NCBI GenBank assembly: GCA_937911505.1
Contig: CALEMF010000038.1
Coordinates: 1 to 61,990 of the forward strand
Reading direction: 5' to 3'
DNA: 61,990 nt
Source: an uncultured Cytophagales bacterium
GTDB taxonomy: Bacteria > Bacteroidota > Bacteroidia > Cytophagales > Thermonemataceae
Shown here piece by piece: positions 7,543 to 16,005 of this stretch. The position numbers and the translations under genes are program-made. Numbering within the stretch: position 1 is the stretch's first letter; each line of letters begins with the position of its first letter. The notes under the pieces were generated by a model that saw only the letters and a program-made list of their open reading frames with translations, was not told the origin of the DNA and made no database searches.

Positions 7543-7620
7543 ACGATTTTTTTCTGAAATAAAAAATGATCTCGTAACAAAATTTGTATAAAAATGTTTT
7601 CGCAGAAAAGTACTTTTTTT

Positions 7621-7628
7621 TATCTTTG
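7621..7628 (+). promoter_or_regulatory. -7 promoter box for the Fnr-like regulator, decides the start
   Basis: TATCTTTG fits TAnnTTTG and lies 31 bp before the ATG at 7660. If used, transcription would start near 7633, after the more upstream ATG at 7594, so the shorter protein start is preferred. Confidence 0.45.
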
Positions 7629-7659
7629 GTTATCCAATATTCATCAAAGTCTCTCCTCA

Positions 7660-8376
7660 ATGAAACATAAAACACAACATAAAAACCCAGATTGTAGCAA
7701 CTGCGCGGTAAGGGCTTCTAGTATTTTCTGTGAGCTAGAGCAAAGATTTCTAGACACCACGCCTCATAAGAAGAAATGTAATGTATATAGAAAAGGGGAC
7801 ACCATCTTTTATGAAGATAACCACCCGCTAGGCATCTATTGTATCTATAACGGAAAGGCAAAGCTCTCTAAAACCAATGAGTATGGTAAAGAGCAAATCA
7901 TACGACTCGCCAAAGAAGGCGACGTTCTAGGCTATCGCTCGCTCATCTCAGGAGAGTCTTATAATGCTACCGCCACGGCACTAGAAGACTGTAGTATATG
8001 CTTTATCCCGCAAGATATGTTCTTAGAATTCTTAAAAGATAGCAAAAACCTTTTCTTACAAGTGACGCAACTGCTCGCCGATGATCTAAAGACCGCTGAA
8101 AATCACGTAGCAGCCCTCGCTCAAAAAAGCGTAAGAGAGCGGGTAGCAGATACGATCCTCATGCTTAGTACCTTTTACGGTTTAGAAGAAGACAGTCAAA
8201 CTATTATGGCGATACTTTCGAGAGAAGACTTAGCCAACCTCGTCGGAACGGCTACCGAATCGGTCATTCGTATGCTTTCTGAATTCAAAAATGAAAAGCT
8301 CATTGCGCTTCCTAGTAGAAAAATAAAGATTTTAAACATCAACAAGATCAAGGAAATTGCCCACCAGTATGACTAG
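7660..8376 (+). CDS. Crp/Fnr-family transcriptional regulator, likely oxygen-responsive
   Basis: About 238 residues from the preferred ATG at 7660; the frame is open from ATG 7594. The N-terminus has a Cys cluster (CSNCAVRASSIFC) like that of FNR-type sensors. A cyclic-nucleotide-binding-like beta-barrel follows (YRKGDTIFYEDNHPLGIYCIYNGKAKL, IRLAKEGDVLGYRSLISGE), then a dimer helix and a winged helix with LSREDLANLVGTATESVIRMLSEFK. It heads the cbb3 oxidase region. FNR-type boxes (TGAT-N4-ATCA) occur before ccoNO, ccoI, the second regulator and the DUF983 gene, which makes this protein the likely binder. An iron-sulfur cluster is inferred from the Cys residues only. Confidence 0.85.
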   Translation: MKHKTQHKNPDCSNCAVRASSIFCELEQRFLDTTPHKKKCNVYRKGDTIFYEDNHPLGIYCIYNGKAKLSKTNEYGKEQIIRLAKEGDVLGYRSLISGESYNATATALEDCSICFIPQDMFLEFLKDSKNLFLQVTQLLADDLKTAENHVAALAQKSVRERVADTILMLSTFYGLEEDSQTIMAILSREDLANLVGTATESVIRMLSEFKNEKLIALPSRKIKILNINKIKEIAHQYD

Positions 8377-9002
8377 CCCACAAAGGCTTTCAATTGCTGA
8401 TTATTAATAATTTGTAACCTTTTTCCTTGCTTTTTGAGCCATTCTCTTTCTGTAAAGTAATTGATGGTTTGTTTGAAAAGCCTTATGGAGATACTGTTCC
8501 ATTGCGCCATCTTCTTGTAATCGAAGTCTATGGCATTTTCTACTTGTGCTTGGGTATCAAAGGCTTCTTCTAAGGCTAGCAGCATAAGTGCTACTTTTTT
8601 GTAGGCATCTTTGAAGGTGATGAGTTGCAACTGCTTGTCGATGATCTCTAGTTCTTGACACATAAGTTGTATCAAAGAGAAGCGAAGCAGATGATTTTCT
8701 CTCATTTTATCGTGGAGAAAGTCTTTTTTAAAGCCAATAATGGTGGTAGGCTCTAGGGCTTTGATATTCACGTTCGCAAAGCCATCGTTGATGGCTGTAA
8801 CGCCTGCAATATCTCCTGCTACCAAAAAACGAATCCAGTGGCCTTGCTTATTTACAACTACACTTCCCTTTGTAATTAAGAAGACTCCTTCGCAAAGGTC
8901 GCCTTCCTTACAAAGCCACTCATCTTTTTCCAGTGTAGTGGGCGGGTGTTTCTTTGCTTCTTCTCTTAAGAAGTCAAGGATGTTATTGATATCTCCAATC
9001 AT
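8373..9002 (-). CDS. Crp-family regulator, second copy
   Basis: 209 residues: an N-terminal cNMP-binding-like barrel (EWLCKEGDLCEGVFLITKGSVVVNK, IRFLVAGDIAGVTAIND) and a C-terminal helix-turn-helix region with DYKKMAQWNSISIRLFKQTINYFTEREWLKKQ. The HTH does not carry the usual FNR recognition residues (ExxSR), so its DNA site probably differs. No Cys cluster as in the neighbouring Fnr-like protein. It is convergent with that gene and overlaps it by 4 bp at the stops. A perfect FNR-type box and a TACTTTTG -7 box precede it, so it is probably switched on when oxygen falls. Confidence 0.75.
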   Translation of the reverse strand: MIGDINNILDFLREEAKKHPPTTLEKDEWLCKEGDLCEGVFLITKGSVVVNKQGHWIRFLVAGDIAGVTAINDGFANVNIKALEPTTIIGFKKDFLHDKMRENHLLRFSLIQLMCQELEIIDKQLQLITFKDAYKKVALMLLALEEAFDTQAQVENAIDFDYKKMAQWNSISIRLFKQTINYFTEREWLKKQGKRLQIINNQQLKAFVG

Positions 9003-9030
9003 CAGGTCAATAAGTATGTATCTCTTATAA

Positions 9031-9038
9031 CAAAAGTA
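9031..9038 (-). promoter_or_regulatory. -7 promoter box for the second Crp-family regulator
   Basis: Minus strand TACTTTTG fits TAnnTTTG. It lies 28 bp before the start at 9002. The centre of the FNR-type box is 36.5 bp upstream of its last G, which puts the box at about -41.5, the activating position known for FNR class II promoters. Confidence 0.5.
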
Positions 9039-9061
9039 AGGTGTCTTTCCTAAAAGCTAAA

Positions 9062-9073
9062 TGATAAAAATCA
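9062..9073 (-). promoter_or_regulatory. FNR-type box, TGATAAAAATCA
   Basis: Perfect TGAT-N4-ATCA half-sites. Lies 60 bp upstream of the second Crp-family gene and downstream of the SafE gene. Spacing to the -7 box equals that at the DUF983 gene. Confidence 0.6.
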
Positions 9074-9092
9074 ACTTGTTTGTTGATTGTCT

Positions 9093-9785
9093 TTATTCAT
9101 TTACCTGACAGACAGGTACTTTTGTAGTATTTGATGGCACAGTTGGACTTACATAAGGAATGCCTAGGTTGAGTCCTCTTAAGATAAACAACAGGGCTAC
9201 CATCACACTCACCCACGGTAAAAAACGATTTACCGAAAGTCTTATCTTCTGCAAACCTGCCATCATCATCACTCCTAAAAGCATAGGAAGCGTACCTATC
9301 CCAAAACTCAACATAAACAACGCTCCCTGCCAAACAGCTCCTTGTGCCAAAGCTCCTACCAAGGCGGTATAAACCAACCCGCAAGGCAGTAGCCCATTAA
9401 GGCTACCTAGTAGAAACTTCGTAATATACTGATTGTTTTTCAGAAGCGCAATCCAGTGCTTTTTTACCCAAGTGGTACAATGATAAAGGGGACGAAGCCT
9501 TTTTATCCTGTATTGATGAATAAACGGCAATGCTGATAAAAGTAAAAAAATACCCAGCAAAAAAGAGAGTTGTTGTTGGGAGATAAATAAGAGTAAGGTT
9601 TTACCGAAAGCACCAAATAATACCCCCAAGCCCAGATAGGTGGTTATTCTCCCTGCATTGTACAGCAAGCGGCCCGTCCAAGCGTGACGAGGTGTTTGTG
9701 CTGCTACTACCATAGCAAGTGGTCCACACATAGCAAGGCAATGTAAACTTCCTAAGAGTCCTAATACAAAGGCTACAGGGATCAT
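9093..9785 (-). CDS. SafE/UreH-type (TauE-like) membrane protein of the cbb3 cluster
   Basis: 230 residues with about six membrane helices. The first helix carries GLLGSLHCLAMCGPLAMV, the G-x2-HC-x2-MCGP motif of the DsbD/UreH-like 'sulfite exporter TauE/SafE' branch that handles metals or reducing power. A second conserved patch is LNGLLPCGLVYTAL. In many Bacteroidota this gene follows ccoG and ccoH, and here too it comes last in the operon, 9 bp after fixH. A role in copper delivery to the oxidase is a reasonable inference; sulfite transport is not supported. Confidence 0.8.
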   Translation of the reverse strand: MIPVAFVLGLLGSLHCLAMCGPLAMVVAAQTPRHAWTGRLLYNAGRITTYLGLGVLFGAFGKTLLLFISQQQLSFLLGIFLLLSALPFIHQYRIKRLRPLYHCTTWVKKHWIALLKNNQYITKFLLGSLNGLLPCGLVYTALVGALAQGAVWQGALFMLSFGIGTLPMLLGVMMMAGLQKIRLSVNRFLPWVSVMVALLFILRGLNLGIPYVSPTVPSNTTKVPVCQVNE

Positions 9786-9794
9786 GGGGTTCGA

Positions 9795-10226
9795 TTAGTG
9801 GATAACGAGTTTTTGTTCGCGGTAGAACTTCTTCTCTCCTTGTTGAAAACTCATTTTTACCAGCCACAGCCCTTTATCAAACTTTTTTTCTACAATTACT
9901 TGCGGCTGTCGGCGTAAATGAAAATCGATGGTCACATCTTTACGAGCATCTGCTGGGCGAAAGAACAGTAGTGATCCTTTTGCTCCTTTTAGCGTTGCTG
10001 GAAAGTCAACGATGATTTCTTTGGTTGTTTGTTCAATAGCAATGGCTTCTTTTAGGTGGGCGGCATTACGGGTTTGGTCAATGACTTCTTGGTAGGCAAT
10101 CTCTTGCTTATAGTAATCTTTACTTACTAAGTGAATATCGTCTTGCATCACGCATAGGGTAACCAAACCCACCATTAGTGCTACAAAGCTACCGTACAAT
10201 AAAGCTATTTTATATCCCCAACTCAT
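9795..10226 (-). CDS. FixH/CcoH family protein
   Basis: 143 residues. One N-terminal membrane helix (IALLYGSFVALMVGLVTLCVM) is followed by the family motif DDIHLVSKDYYKQEIAYQEVIDQ and a beta-rich periplasmic part. FixH/CcoH is needed for assembly or stability of cbb3 oxidase, together with CcoG and the CcoI copper pump. Lies 39 bp after ccoG and 9 bp before the SafE gene, on the same strand. Start at 10226 (MSWGYK) is the only one that keeps the whole membrane segment. Confidence 0.85.
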   Translation of the reverse strand: MSWGYKIALLYGSFVALMVGLVTLCVMQDDIHLVSKDYYKQEIAYQEVIDQTRNAAHLKEAIAIEQTTKEIIVDFPATLKGAKGSLLFFRPADARKDVTIDFHLRRQPQVIVEKKFDKGLWLVKMSFQQGEKKFYREQKLVIH

Positions 10227-10265
10227 GGCTTCTTATTATTTTATGTTTTATTCTATAAACTACGC

Positions 10266-11699
10266 TCAAGGCCCTAAAAAATTAGTTTTGGCCGTTTCTA
10301 TCAATTTACCTTCTTTGTATACTTCTATTTGAATAGGCGTTTTCATTTCCTGAAGCTGCTTTTTTGGAATATCCACAAAGAAAATGAGGTCTACCTTCTC
10401 TCCTGCCTCTAGGGTAAGCTGATTAGGCTTCCCGTTTACACGTTCTATGCGCCCAAAATCATCTCTTACTTTAAGATCGAGCGTTAGGGTCTCAAAAGTC
10501 TTATTAACTAACTGCGTATTGTAGAGATTACTTAGCACGCCTTCTGTACGCTCATGGTATAGCTGCCCTGGCACACGTAAGACAGTTGCTTCTACAGGAC
10601 TTCTGCCTAGTAGCAAGAAGCCTTCTATGACGAGAAGCAGCAATAAGAGCGCAGCATAAGCCAGCAAACGCGTATTGAACTTAAAAGGCTTTCCCTTACT
10701 GATCATATCTTGTGAGGCGTGGCGTATCAATCCTTTGGGCTTTCCTACTTTTTCCATTACTTCATCACAAGCATCTATACAAGCCGTACAATTCACACAT
10801 TCTAGTTGTATTCCGTTACGAATGTCTATCCCCGTAGGGCATACTTGCACACACAGGGTACAATCTATACAGTCACCTTGTGTAATTTTTGCCATCAGGT
10901 CATCTTCAGGCGGTGCAGCTTTCTTTTTTAATTTTCCTCTCGGCTCTCCTCGTACGAAATCATAGATTACACCTAGTGTATTATTTCCCACTAATACGCC
11001 TTGCAAACGTCCATAAGGACATACTGCTATACAAGCCTGCTCCCTTAAATAAGCAAAAACACCATAAAATAAAGCGGTGAACGCTACAAGCCCTATAAAG
11101 CCTGCCCAGTGGGCACTTGGTGGTTGTGTAGCAATACTTATTGTGTTGTCTAAGCCTATCAGGTAAGCCATCGCTGTATGGGCAATGAGGATAGCGATTA
11201 GCAAGAAAATAGCATGTTTAGCGCCTTTTTTAAGCACTTTTTCGGTATTCCAAGGCTGTTCTGCCAGCTTGCGCTGTTGGTTGCGATTACCTTCTATCCA
11301 ATATTCTATTTTCCGAAAAACCATCTCCATAAAAACGGTTTGTGGGCAAGCCCATCCGCACCAAATACGCCCAAAAGCAACTGTAAAAAGAATAATGAAA
11401 ACAAAGAAGATGATCATAGCCAACGCAAACATCACAAAATCTTGTGGATAGAATATCTGCCCAAAGATGATGAAAGTGCGCTCAAAGATATTGAGCATAA
11501 AGAAGGGATGTCCATTCACTTGAATAAATGGTATACCAAAGAAAAGCCCCAATAACACAATGGTGAGGGCTATTCTGTAATGGTGCATTCTCCCCTTGGG
11601 CTTTTTAGGAAATACCCACACCCGCTTACCACTCGCATCTACTGTAGCGATGCTATCGCGATAAATCTCTTCGTACTCTACCTCTGATAAAACACTCAT
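10266..11699 (-). CDS. ccoG: cytochrome c oxidase accessory protein CcoG (FixG)
   Basis: 477 residues. The N-terminal membrane part carries GRIWCGWACPQTVFMEMVFRK, the FixG/NapH-like Cys motif. In the middle is a ferredoxin domain with two 4Fe-4S motifs: CIDCTLCVQVCPTG and CVNCTACIDACDEV. A C-terminal membrane helix and a beta domain (IgG-like) end the protein. CcoG has been shown elsewhere to reduce Cu(II) for insertion into cbb3 oxidase. It is 36 bp after ccoP in the oxidase operon. Full length for the family. Confidence 0.93.
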   Translation of the reverse strand: MSVLSEVEYEEIYRDSIATVDASGKRVWVFPKKPKGRMHHYRIALTIVLLGLFFGIPFIQVNGHPFFMLNIFERTFIIFGQIFYPQDFVMFALAMIIFFVFIILFTVAFGRIWCGWACPQTVFMEMVFRKIEYWIEGNRNQQRKLAEQPWNTEKVLKKGAKHAIFLLIAILIAHTAMAYLIGLDNTISIATQPPSAHWAGFIGLVAFTALFYGVFAYLREQACIAVCPYGRLQGVLVGNNTLGVIYDFVRGEPRGKLKKKAAPPEDDLMAKITQGDCIDCTLCVQVCPTGIDIRNGIQLECVNCTACIDACDEVMEKVGKPKGLIRHASQDMISKGKPFKFNTRLLAYAALLLLLLVIEGFLLLGRSPVEATVLRVPGQLYHERTEGVLSNLYNTQLVNKTFETLTLDLKVRDDFGRIERVNGKPNQLTLEAGEKVDLIFFVDIPKKQLQEMKTPIQIEVYKEGKLIETAKTNFLGP

Positions 11700-11735
11700 A
11701 GCACTTAGCTTCTTTTATGCTCCCTACTTCTCTTG

Positions 11736-12524
11736 TTATTCTGACTCCTCAGGTTGGTATATTTCCCCTTGTGCGTCTTTGGCGCCCGGAGGATTCGTAC
11801 CTTCTAGTGTAAGAATGTAACTAGCCACCCGCTGCATATCATCTGGGCGCAAGTCTTTCTCCCACGCTTGCATTCCTTTCTCAGGAATTCCGTACTTAAC
11901 AGAGGTAAATACAGCTTGAATACCACCTCCGTGGAGCCAGTAGGCATCAGTAAGGTTAGGACCAATCCCACCCTCTCCTTTTGTACCGTGGCAGCTCGCA
12001 CAGTGGGTATCAAAGACTTTTTTCCCTTCTGCAATTTCGTTTTCGTCGGTAAGCGCTTCTACATTACTCTCATCAATGCTGTTAGCCATCGTTTCTTTGT
12101 AGGCCGCTACTGAAATGGCTGCTTGTTCCATTTCTATAGCCAACTCTTCTTCCATTAGTGGCGCGTAGCCCAATACGTGATAGTTTAAGAAATAGCCTAC
12201 CCCGAACACGATAGAGGCATAGAACATCCATTTCCACCAAGGAGGTAAGTGATTATCTAACTCTTGAATACCATCATAATCATGATTTAATAGGATGGCT
12301 TCTTCTTGTTCAACAGGGACAGCATTCGTCCAGCCTTTCATAATACTTTGGTAGATTGACTCAGGCTGCTTTCCTTTTTTAAGCTGCTCTTTCATCAGCA
12401 TCTTATTCATTACTTGAATAATCGACCAGCCCAAAACCAGTATCATTATAATGATGATACTAATGATACCTAAAAGCGTGAGTAATAATAGGTCGTTGGC
12501 GGTTAATTCGGTGATGGAAGTCAT
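11736..12524 (-). CDS. ccoP: cbb3-type cytochrome c oxidase subunit III, CcoP (one haem)
   Basis: 262 residues with two membrane helices (about 12-40 and 97-120) and a C-terminal cytochrome c domain. Only one haem motif is present, CASCH at residues 175-179, with a Met ligand likely in GMQAW. Proteobacterial CcoP has two haems; the one-haem form is common in Bacteroidota. N-terminal region PPWWKWMFYASIVFGVGYF matches the CcoP membrane anchor. Start overlaps the end of the ccoQ-like gene by 4 bp, so the two are translationally coupled. Confidence 0.93.
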   Translation of the reverse strand: MTSITELTANDLLLLTLLGIISIIIIMILVLGWSIIQVMNKMLMKEQLKKGKQPESIYQSIMKGWTNAVPVEQEEAILLNHDYDGIQELDNHLPPWWKWMFYASIVFGVGYFLNYHVLGYAPLMEEELAIEMEQAAISVAAYKETMANSIDESNVEALTDENEIAEGKKVFDTHCASCHGTKGEGGIGPNLTDAYWLHGGGIQAVFTSVKYGIPEKGMQAWEKDLRPDDMQRVASYILTLEGTNPPGAKDAQGEIYQPEESE

Positions 12525-12712
12525 GGCATGCTAGGATTAGAGGGTTGTATATCGTCATCGCCGAGTGGCAGTTGTTCTAGCTCTTCGATATGTTTGGTTT
12601 TCATACGCATTACGTGAATACCTAAGCCTATAAAGAAGAGGAAGAAGATAGTAAGCGAAATAATTGGATAAATCGCCACGTTGTCTACTAATTCAAAATA
12701 ATGTTTAAACAT
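12521..12712 (-). CDS. ccoQ: CcoQ-like small subunit
   Basis: 63 residues, one membrane helix (NVAIYPIISLTIFFLFFIGLG), then a basic stretch HVMRMKTKHIEELEQLPLGDD. Size, single helix and position between ccoNO and ccoP fit CcoQ, which stabilises cbb3 oxidase. The name rests mainly on position. Lies 26 bp after ccoNO and overlaps ccoP by 4 bp. Confidence 0.8.
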   Translation of the reverse strand: MFKHYFELVDNVAIYPIISLTIFFLFFIGLGIHVMRMKTKHIEELEQLPLGDDDIQPSNPSMP

Positions 12713-12738
12713 AAGACTTTACTATTTTAATTTTTTAT

Positions 12739-14928
12739 TTACTCCGTCACTGTTGCTTCAGCTTCTGAGGGAGTTTCTTTTTCTTTAATGTCTGTTCCTA
12801 AGCGCTGTAGGTACGCAATCAAGGCAACGATCTCTCGATCAGGTTGTGTCTCAATCTTATCTTTCTTCAGATCAGCCACAATCGCTTGCGCTTGTTGCTC
12901 CATATCTTTCACTGCCTGCTCCTCATAGCCTGCTGGATAAGGAACCCCTAACGTACGCATCGCGGTTATTTTCTTCTTGATGCCTTCCTTGTCGTAATCA
13001 TTCTTTAGTAACCAAGGATACGGAGGCATAATAGACCCTGGTGACATGGTAGTGGGATCGTACATATGCTTGTAATGCCAGCTATTGCCGTACTCACCGC
13101 CACCTACACGGTGCAGGTCAGGGCCAGTGCGCTTAGAGCCCCATAGGAAAGGGTGATCATATACAAACTCGCCTGCCTTAGAGTACTCACCATAACGCTC
13201 TACTTCTGAACGGAAAGGACGTACCATTTGCGAATGACAGTTTACACAGCCTTCTCGAATGTAAAGGTCTCGCCCTTCTAGCTCTAGTGGTGTATAGGGT
13301 TTTACTGCCGCAATAGTCGGTACGTTGGATTGTATCAGGAAAGTAGGCACCATTTCAATCAAGCCTCCAATCAAAATGGCTACGAAAGATAATACTGTGA
13401 AAAGTACTGGCTTACGCTCTAATACACTATGCCAGTGCCCGCCTGTAACCCGAACATTTTTCTTGAGGGCAGGTGCTTCTGCTTTTTCTTCTGCAATGAA
13501 TTTACCTTGCGCGGCTGTTTTCCAGAGGTTATACACCATTACAAATACACCGCCTAAGTAGATGGCTCCGCCAATAGCACGCATCACGTACATAGGGATA
13601 ATCTGCGTAACCGTCTGTAAGAAGTTAGGGTACTGTAAGAAACCATCACCCGTAAACTCTTTCCACATCAAGCTTTGGGTAAAACCGGCCCAGTAAAGAG
13701 GTAATGCATAGAAAATAATTCCTAAGGTGCCCATCCAAAAGTGAGTATTGGCTAGTTTTACCGAAAATAGCTTTGTACCCCACATTTTAGGTACTAACCA
13801 GTACAACATACCAAAGGTCAAGAAGCCATTCCAGCCTAACCCGCCTACGTGTACGTGGGCGATTGTCCAGTCGGTGAAGTGAGAAATAGCATTCACATTT
13901 TTAAGGGAAAGCATAGGTCCCTCAAAAGTAGCCATGCCGTAGGCCGTTACAGCTACTACCATAAATTTCAATACAGGGTCTTCTCTCACCTTGTCCCAAG
14001 CACCTCTTAGCGTAAGTAGTCCATTGAGCATCCCTCCCCAAGAAGGCGCAATCAACATGATTGAAAATACGGTTCCTAAGCTTTGTGCCCAGTCAGGTAA
14101 AGAAGTGTATAATAAGTGATGAGGCCCTGCCCAAATATAAATGAAGATCAATGACCAAAAGTGAATGATCGATAAACGATATGAGTATACAGGACGATTA
14201 GCTGCTTTGGGTAAGTAGTAGTACATCAGCCCCAAGAAAGGAGTGGTCAAGAAAAAGGCTACGGCATTGTGTCCATACCACCATTGCACCAAGGCATCTT
14301 GTACCCCTGCGTAAGCGGAGTAACTCTTAAATAAAGCGATGGGTAACTCGAATGAATTGACAACGTGTAGGACAGCTACTGTTACGAAAGAGGCCAAGTA
14401 AAACCAGATGGCTACGTACATATGTCTTTCACGACGCTTCAGTACCGTTCCAATCATATTCCAGCCAAATACCACCCAGATCACTGTAATCGCAATATCG
14501 ATAGGCCACTCTAGCTCTGCATACTCTTTACCACTGGTAAAACCAAGCGGTAATGTAATCGCCGCGGCCAAAATGATGAGTTGCCAACCCCAGAAATGTA
14601 TCCAGCTTAGTGTTTTACTAAACATAGGTGCTTTGAGCAGGCGAGGCATCGAATGATACACCCCTGCAAAAATGGCATTTCCAACGAAAGCAAAAATTAC
14701 CGCGTTGGTATGTAAAGGACGAATACGGCCAAAGGAAAGGAAGGAGGTCTCAAAGTTGAATAAAGGATAAAAGAGCTGAATAGCCGCTAATAAACCTACT
14801 GACATGCCTACAATACCAAACACAGTGGTAGCAATCATAAAGGCACGTACAATCTTGTTATCGTAGGCAAACTGTTCTAAAACAGGTTTCGTATGTGCAT
14901 TTTCTGTAGTTTTCTCTTGGGTTATCAT
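12739..14928 (-). CDS. ccoNO: cbb3-type cytochrome c oxidase subunits I and II fused, CcoNO
   Basis: 729 residues. Residues 1 to about 480 are CcoN: His ligands are seen in RPLHTNAVIFAFVGN, WWYGHNAVAFFLTTP, WAGPHHLLYTSLPDW and WTIAHVHVGGLGWNG. From about 495 follows CcoO with one membrane helix and a cytochrome c motif CVNCHSQMVRPF. The fused form is typical of Bacteroidota. The enzyme is a high-affinity proton-pumping terminal oxidase for low oxygen. A perfect FNR-type box lies 98 bp upstream of the start, with a TACTTTTA -7-like box between, and ccoS lies further upstream. Confidence 0.96.
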   Translation of the reverse strand: MITQEKTTENAHTKPVLEQFAYDNKIVRAFMIATTVFGIVGMSVGLLAAIQLFYPLFNFETSFLSFGRIRPLHTNAVIFAFVGNAIFAGVYHSMPRLLKAPMFSKTLSWIHFWGWQLIILAAAITLPLGFTSGKEYAELEWPIDIAITVIWVVFGWNMIGTVLKRRERHMYVAIWFYLASFVTVAVLHVVNSFELPIALFKSYSAYAGVQDALVQWWYGHNAVAFFLTTPFLGLMYYYLPKAANRPVYSYRLSIIHFWSLIFIYIWAGPHHLLYTSLPDWAQSLGTVFSIMLIAPSWGGMLNGLLTLRGAWDKVREDPVLKFMVVAVTAYGMATFEGPMLSLKNVNAISHFTDWTIAHVHVGGLGWNGFLTFGMLYWLVPKMWGTKLFSVKLANTHFWMGTLGIIFYALPLYWAGFTQSLMWKEFTGDGFLQYPNFLQTVTQIIPMYVMRAIGGAIYLGGVFVMVYNLWKTAAQGKFIAEEKAEAPALKKNVRVTGGHWHSVLERKPVLFTVLSFVAILIGGLIEMVPTFLIQSNVPTIAAVKPYTPLELEGRDLYIREGCVNCHSQMVRPFRSEVERYGEYSKAGEFVYDHPFLWGSKRTGPDLHRVGGGEYGNSWHYKHMYDPTTMSPGSIMPPYPWLLKNDYDKEGIKKKITAMRTLGVPYPAGYEEQAVKDMEQQAQAIVADLKKDKIETQPDREIVALIAYLQRLGTDIKEKETPSEAEATVTE

Positions 14929-14972
14929 ATCAATTGGGAGATCATGAGGGTATTTTCTTATAATTCTTTTTG

Positions 14973-14980
14973 TAAAAGTA
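14973..14980 (-). promoter_or_regulatory. -7-like box for ccoNO
   Basis: Minus strand TACTTTTA, one change from TAnnTTTG, 45 bp before the start codon. Its last base lies 58.5 bp from the centre of the FNR-type box, the same distance as for the -7-like box at ccoI. Tentative. Confidence 0.35.
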
Positions 14981-15025
14981 GATACCGAACAGAAGGATAA
15001 AAATGATGAGTATCTAACACCTTCC

Positions 15026-15037
15026 TGATATTTATCA
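15026..15037 (-). promoter_or_regulatory. FNR-type box TGATATTTATCA upstream of ccoNO
   Basis: Perfect TGAT-N4-ATCA, read in either direction. The identical 12-mer (plus strand) occurs before ccoI. It lies between the end of ccoS and the start of ccoNO, so ccoNO can be expressed from its own promoter under low oxygen. Confidence 0.7.
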
Positions 15038-15057
15038 TATTATTGTATGATTGTGTG

Positions 15058-15213
15058 TTAAGGGTCTACTTTTCTATTTTTATCAATGAGGATGCGTACC
15101 GCGGGCGATTGTGTATCGTCAAACTGACCGTCTTTTACTGCCCAAAAGAAGAGCAATAAAAAACCACCAGCAATCAGCAAAGCAATAATTACTAAAATGA
15201 TGATGACTGACAT
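15058..15213 (-). CDS. ccoS: cbb3 oxidase maturation protein CcoS
   Basis: 51 residues from ATG at 15213: one membrane helix (MSVIIILVIIALLIAGGF), then the family signature FFWAVKDGQFDDTQSPAVRIL and a short basic tail ending KVDP. CcoS is required for cofactor insertion into cbb3 oxidase. It sits between the YoaP-like gene and ccoNO on the same strand, 12 bp after the former. The gene is short and easily missed, but the WAVxxGQFDD motif is diagnostic. No anomaly seen. Confidence 0.92.
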   Translation of the reverse strand: MSVIIILVIIALLIAGGFLLLFFWAVKDGQFDDTQSPAVRILIDKNRKVDP

Positions 15214-15225
15214 AAGGCAATGAGG

Positions 15226-16005
15226 TTAATGGGTTGACATAATATATTTCCCTGCTACCTTGTCGAAGCGACTATCCATACAAACGCTTAGATCGGTAGT
15301 AATAAACTGTCCCTTGTAGAATAAGCTGAAAATAGTAGCAGGCGTCGGTGACTGTTTTGCCTGTTCTAGTGTCTCAATCTTATGGATAGTCAAGGGGAGA
15401 TTTCTTTTCTCAGCCGCTTCTTTCAAAGAAACATGCATATGGTACTCCGTAAAAGGACAACGATTAGAATAATAAGCAACTAAACCTTCTTTGTCGGGAC
15501 AAGTCCCTTCAAGCGCCGCTGTATTGAAGGTAGGATCGGGTGCAGAGGGATCCAGTTTTTTTACTAACAAGCTAAAGCCCGCTGGGGTGGTAGCGCAAGT
15601 TTCAAAGCCTTGTTTTAGTAACCATTTCGTATCGCTCATAAAGTGAAATTTCTTGGTGCCTACCACGGTTACCAGACCCGCCTTATTTTGTGCTTGGGCG
15701 TCGTTGAGGGCTTCTTGTAACAACTGTTTACCATACCCTTGCTTTTTGTATTTTCCTGATACCCAAAAGCAGTTAATGAGTAGATAGTTAGGGGCGGTAA
15801 TCGGCACCCACCCCTTCTCAGCAGGTACATACTCAATAAATACTTTACCTCTCACATCGTACCGCTTAAAGACATACCCTTCTTGGAATTGCTGCTTTAG
15901 CCAATCTTTTTTAGCTTGGTAGCCTGTTTGACATTTCTTATCAGAGATCGCACAGCAGATATGCTCATCGGCAATGTTATTTTCGTTGAGTTGGATAATT
16001 TCCAT
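15226..16005 (-). CDS. YoaP-like GNAT-family N-acetyltransferase
   Basis: About 259 residues from ATG at 16005 (MEIIQLNENNI); an in-frame ATG at 16035 would add ten residues and is less likely. The N-terminal part is a GNAT domain with LLINCFWVSGKYKKQGYGKQLL, where the Q-x2-G-x-G/A acetyl-CoA loop is clear. The C-terminal part is a thioredoxin-like YoaP extension with a Cys in YYSNRCPFTEYH. The start overlaps the end of ccoI by 29 bp. YoaP proteins are poorly understood; a link to the oxidase is suggested by position between ccoI and ccoS only. Confidence 0.8.
   Translation of the reverse strand: MEIIQLNENNIADEHICCAISDKKCQTGYQAKKDWLKQQFQEGYVFKRYDVRGKVFIEYVPAEKGWVPITAPNYLLINCFWVSGKYKKQGYGKQLLQEALNDAQAQNKAGLVTVVGTKKFHFMSDTKWLLKQGFETCATTPAGFSLLVKKLDPSAPDPTFNTAALEGTCPDKEGLVAYYSNRCPFTEYHMHVSLKEAAEKRNLPLTIHKIETLEQAKQSPTPATIFSLFYKGQFITTDLSVCMDSRFDKVAGKYIMSTH

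Noticed and set aside
10675..11555. Several plus-strand frames opposite ccoG
   Set aside because: CcoG has all its iron-sulfur motifs on the minus strand, so these are antisense shadows.
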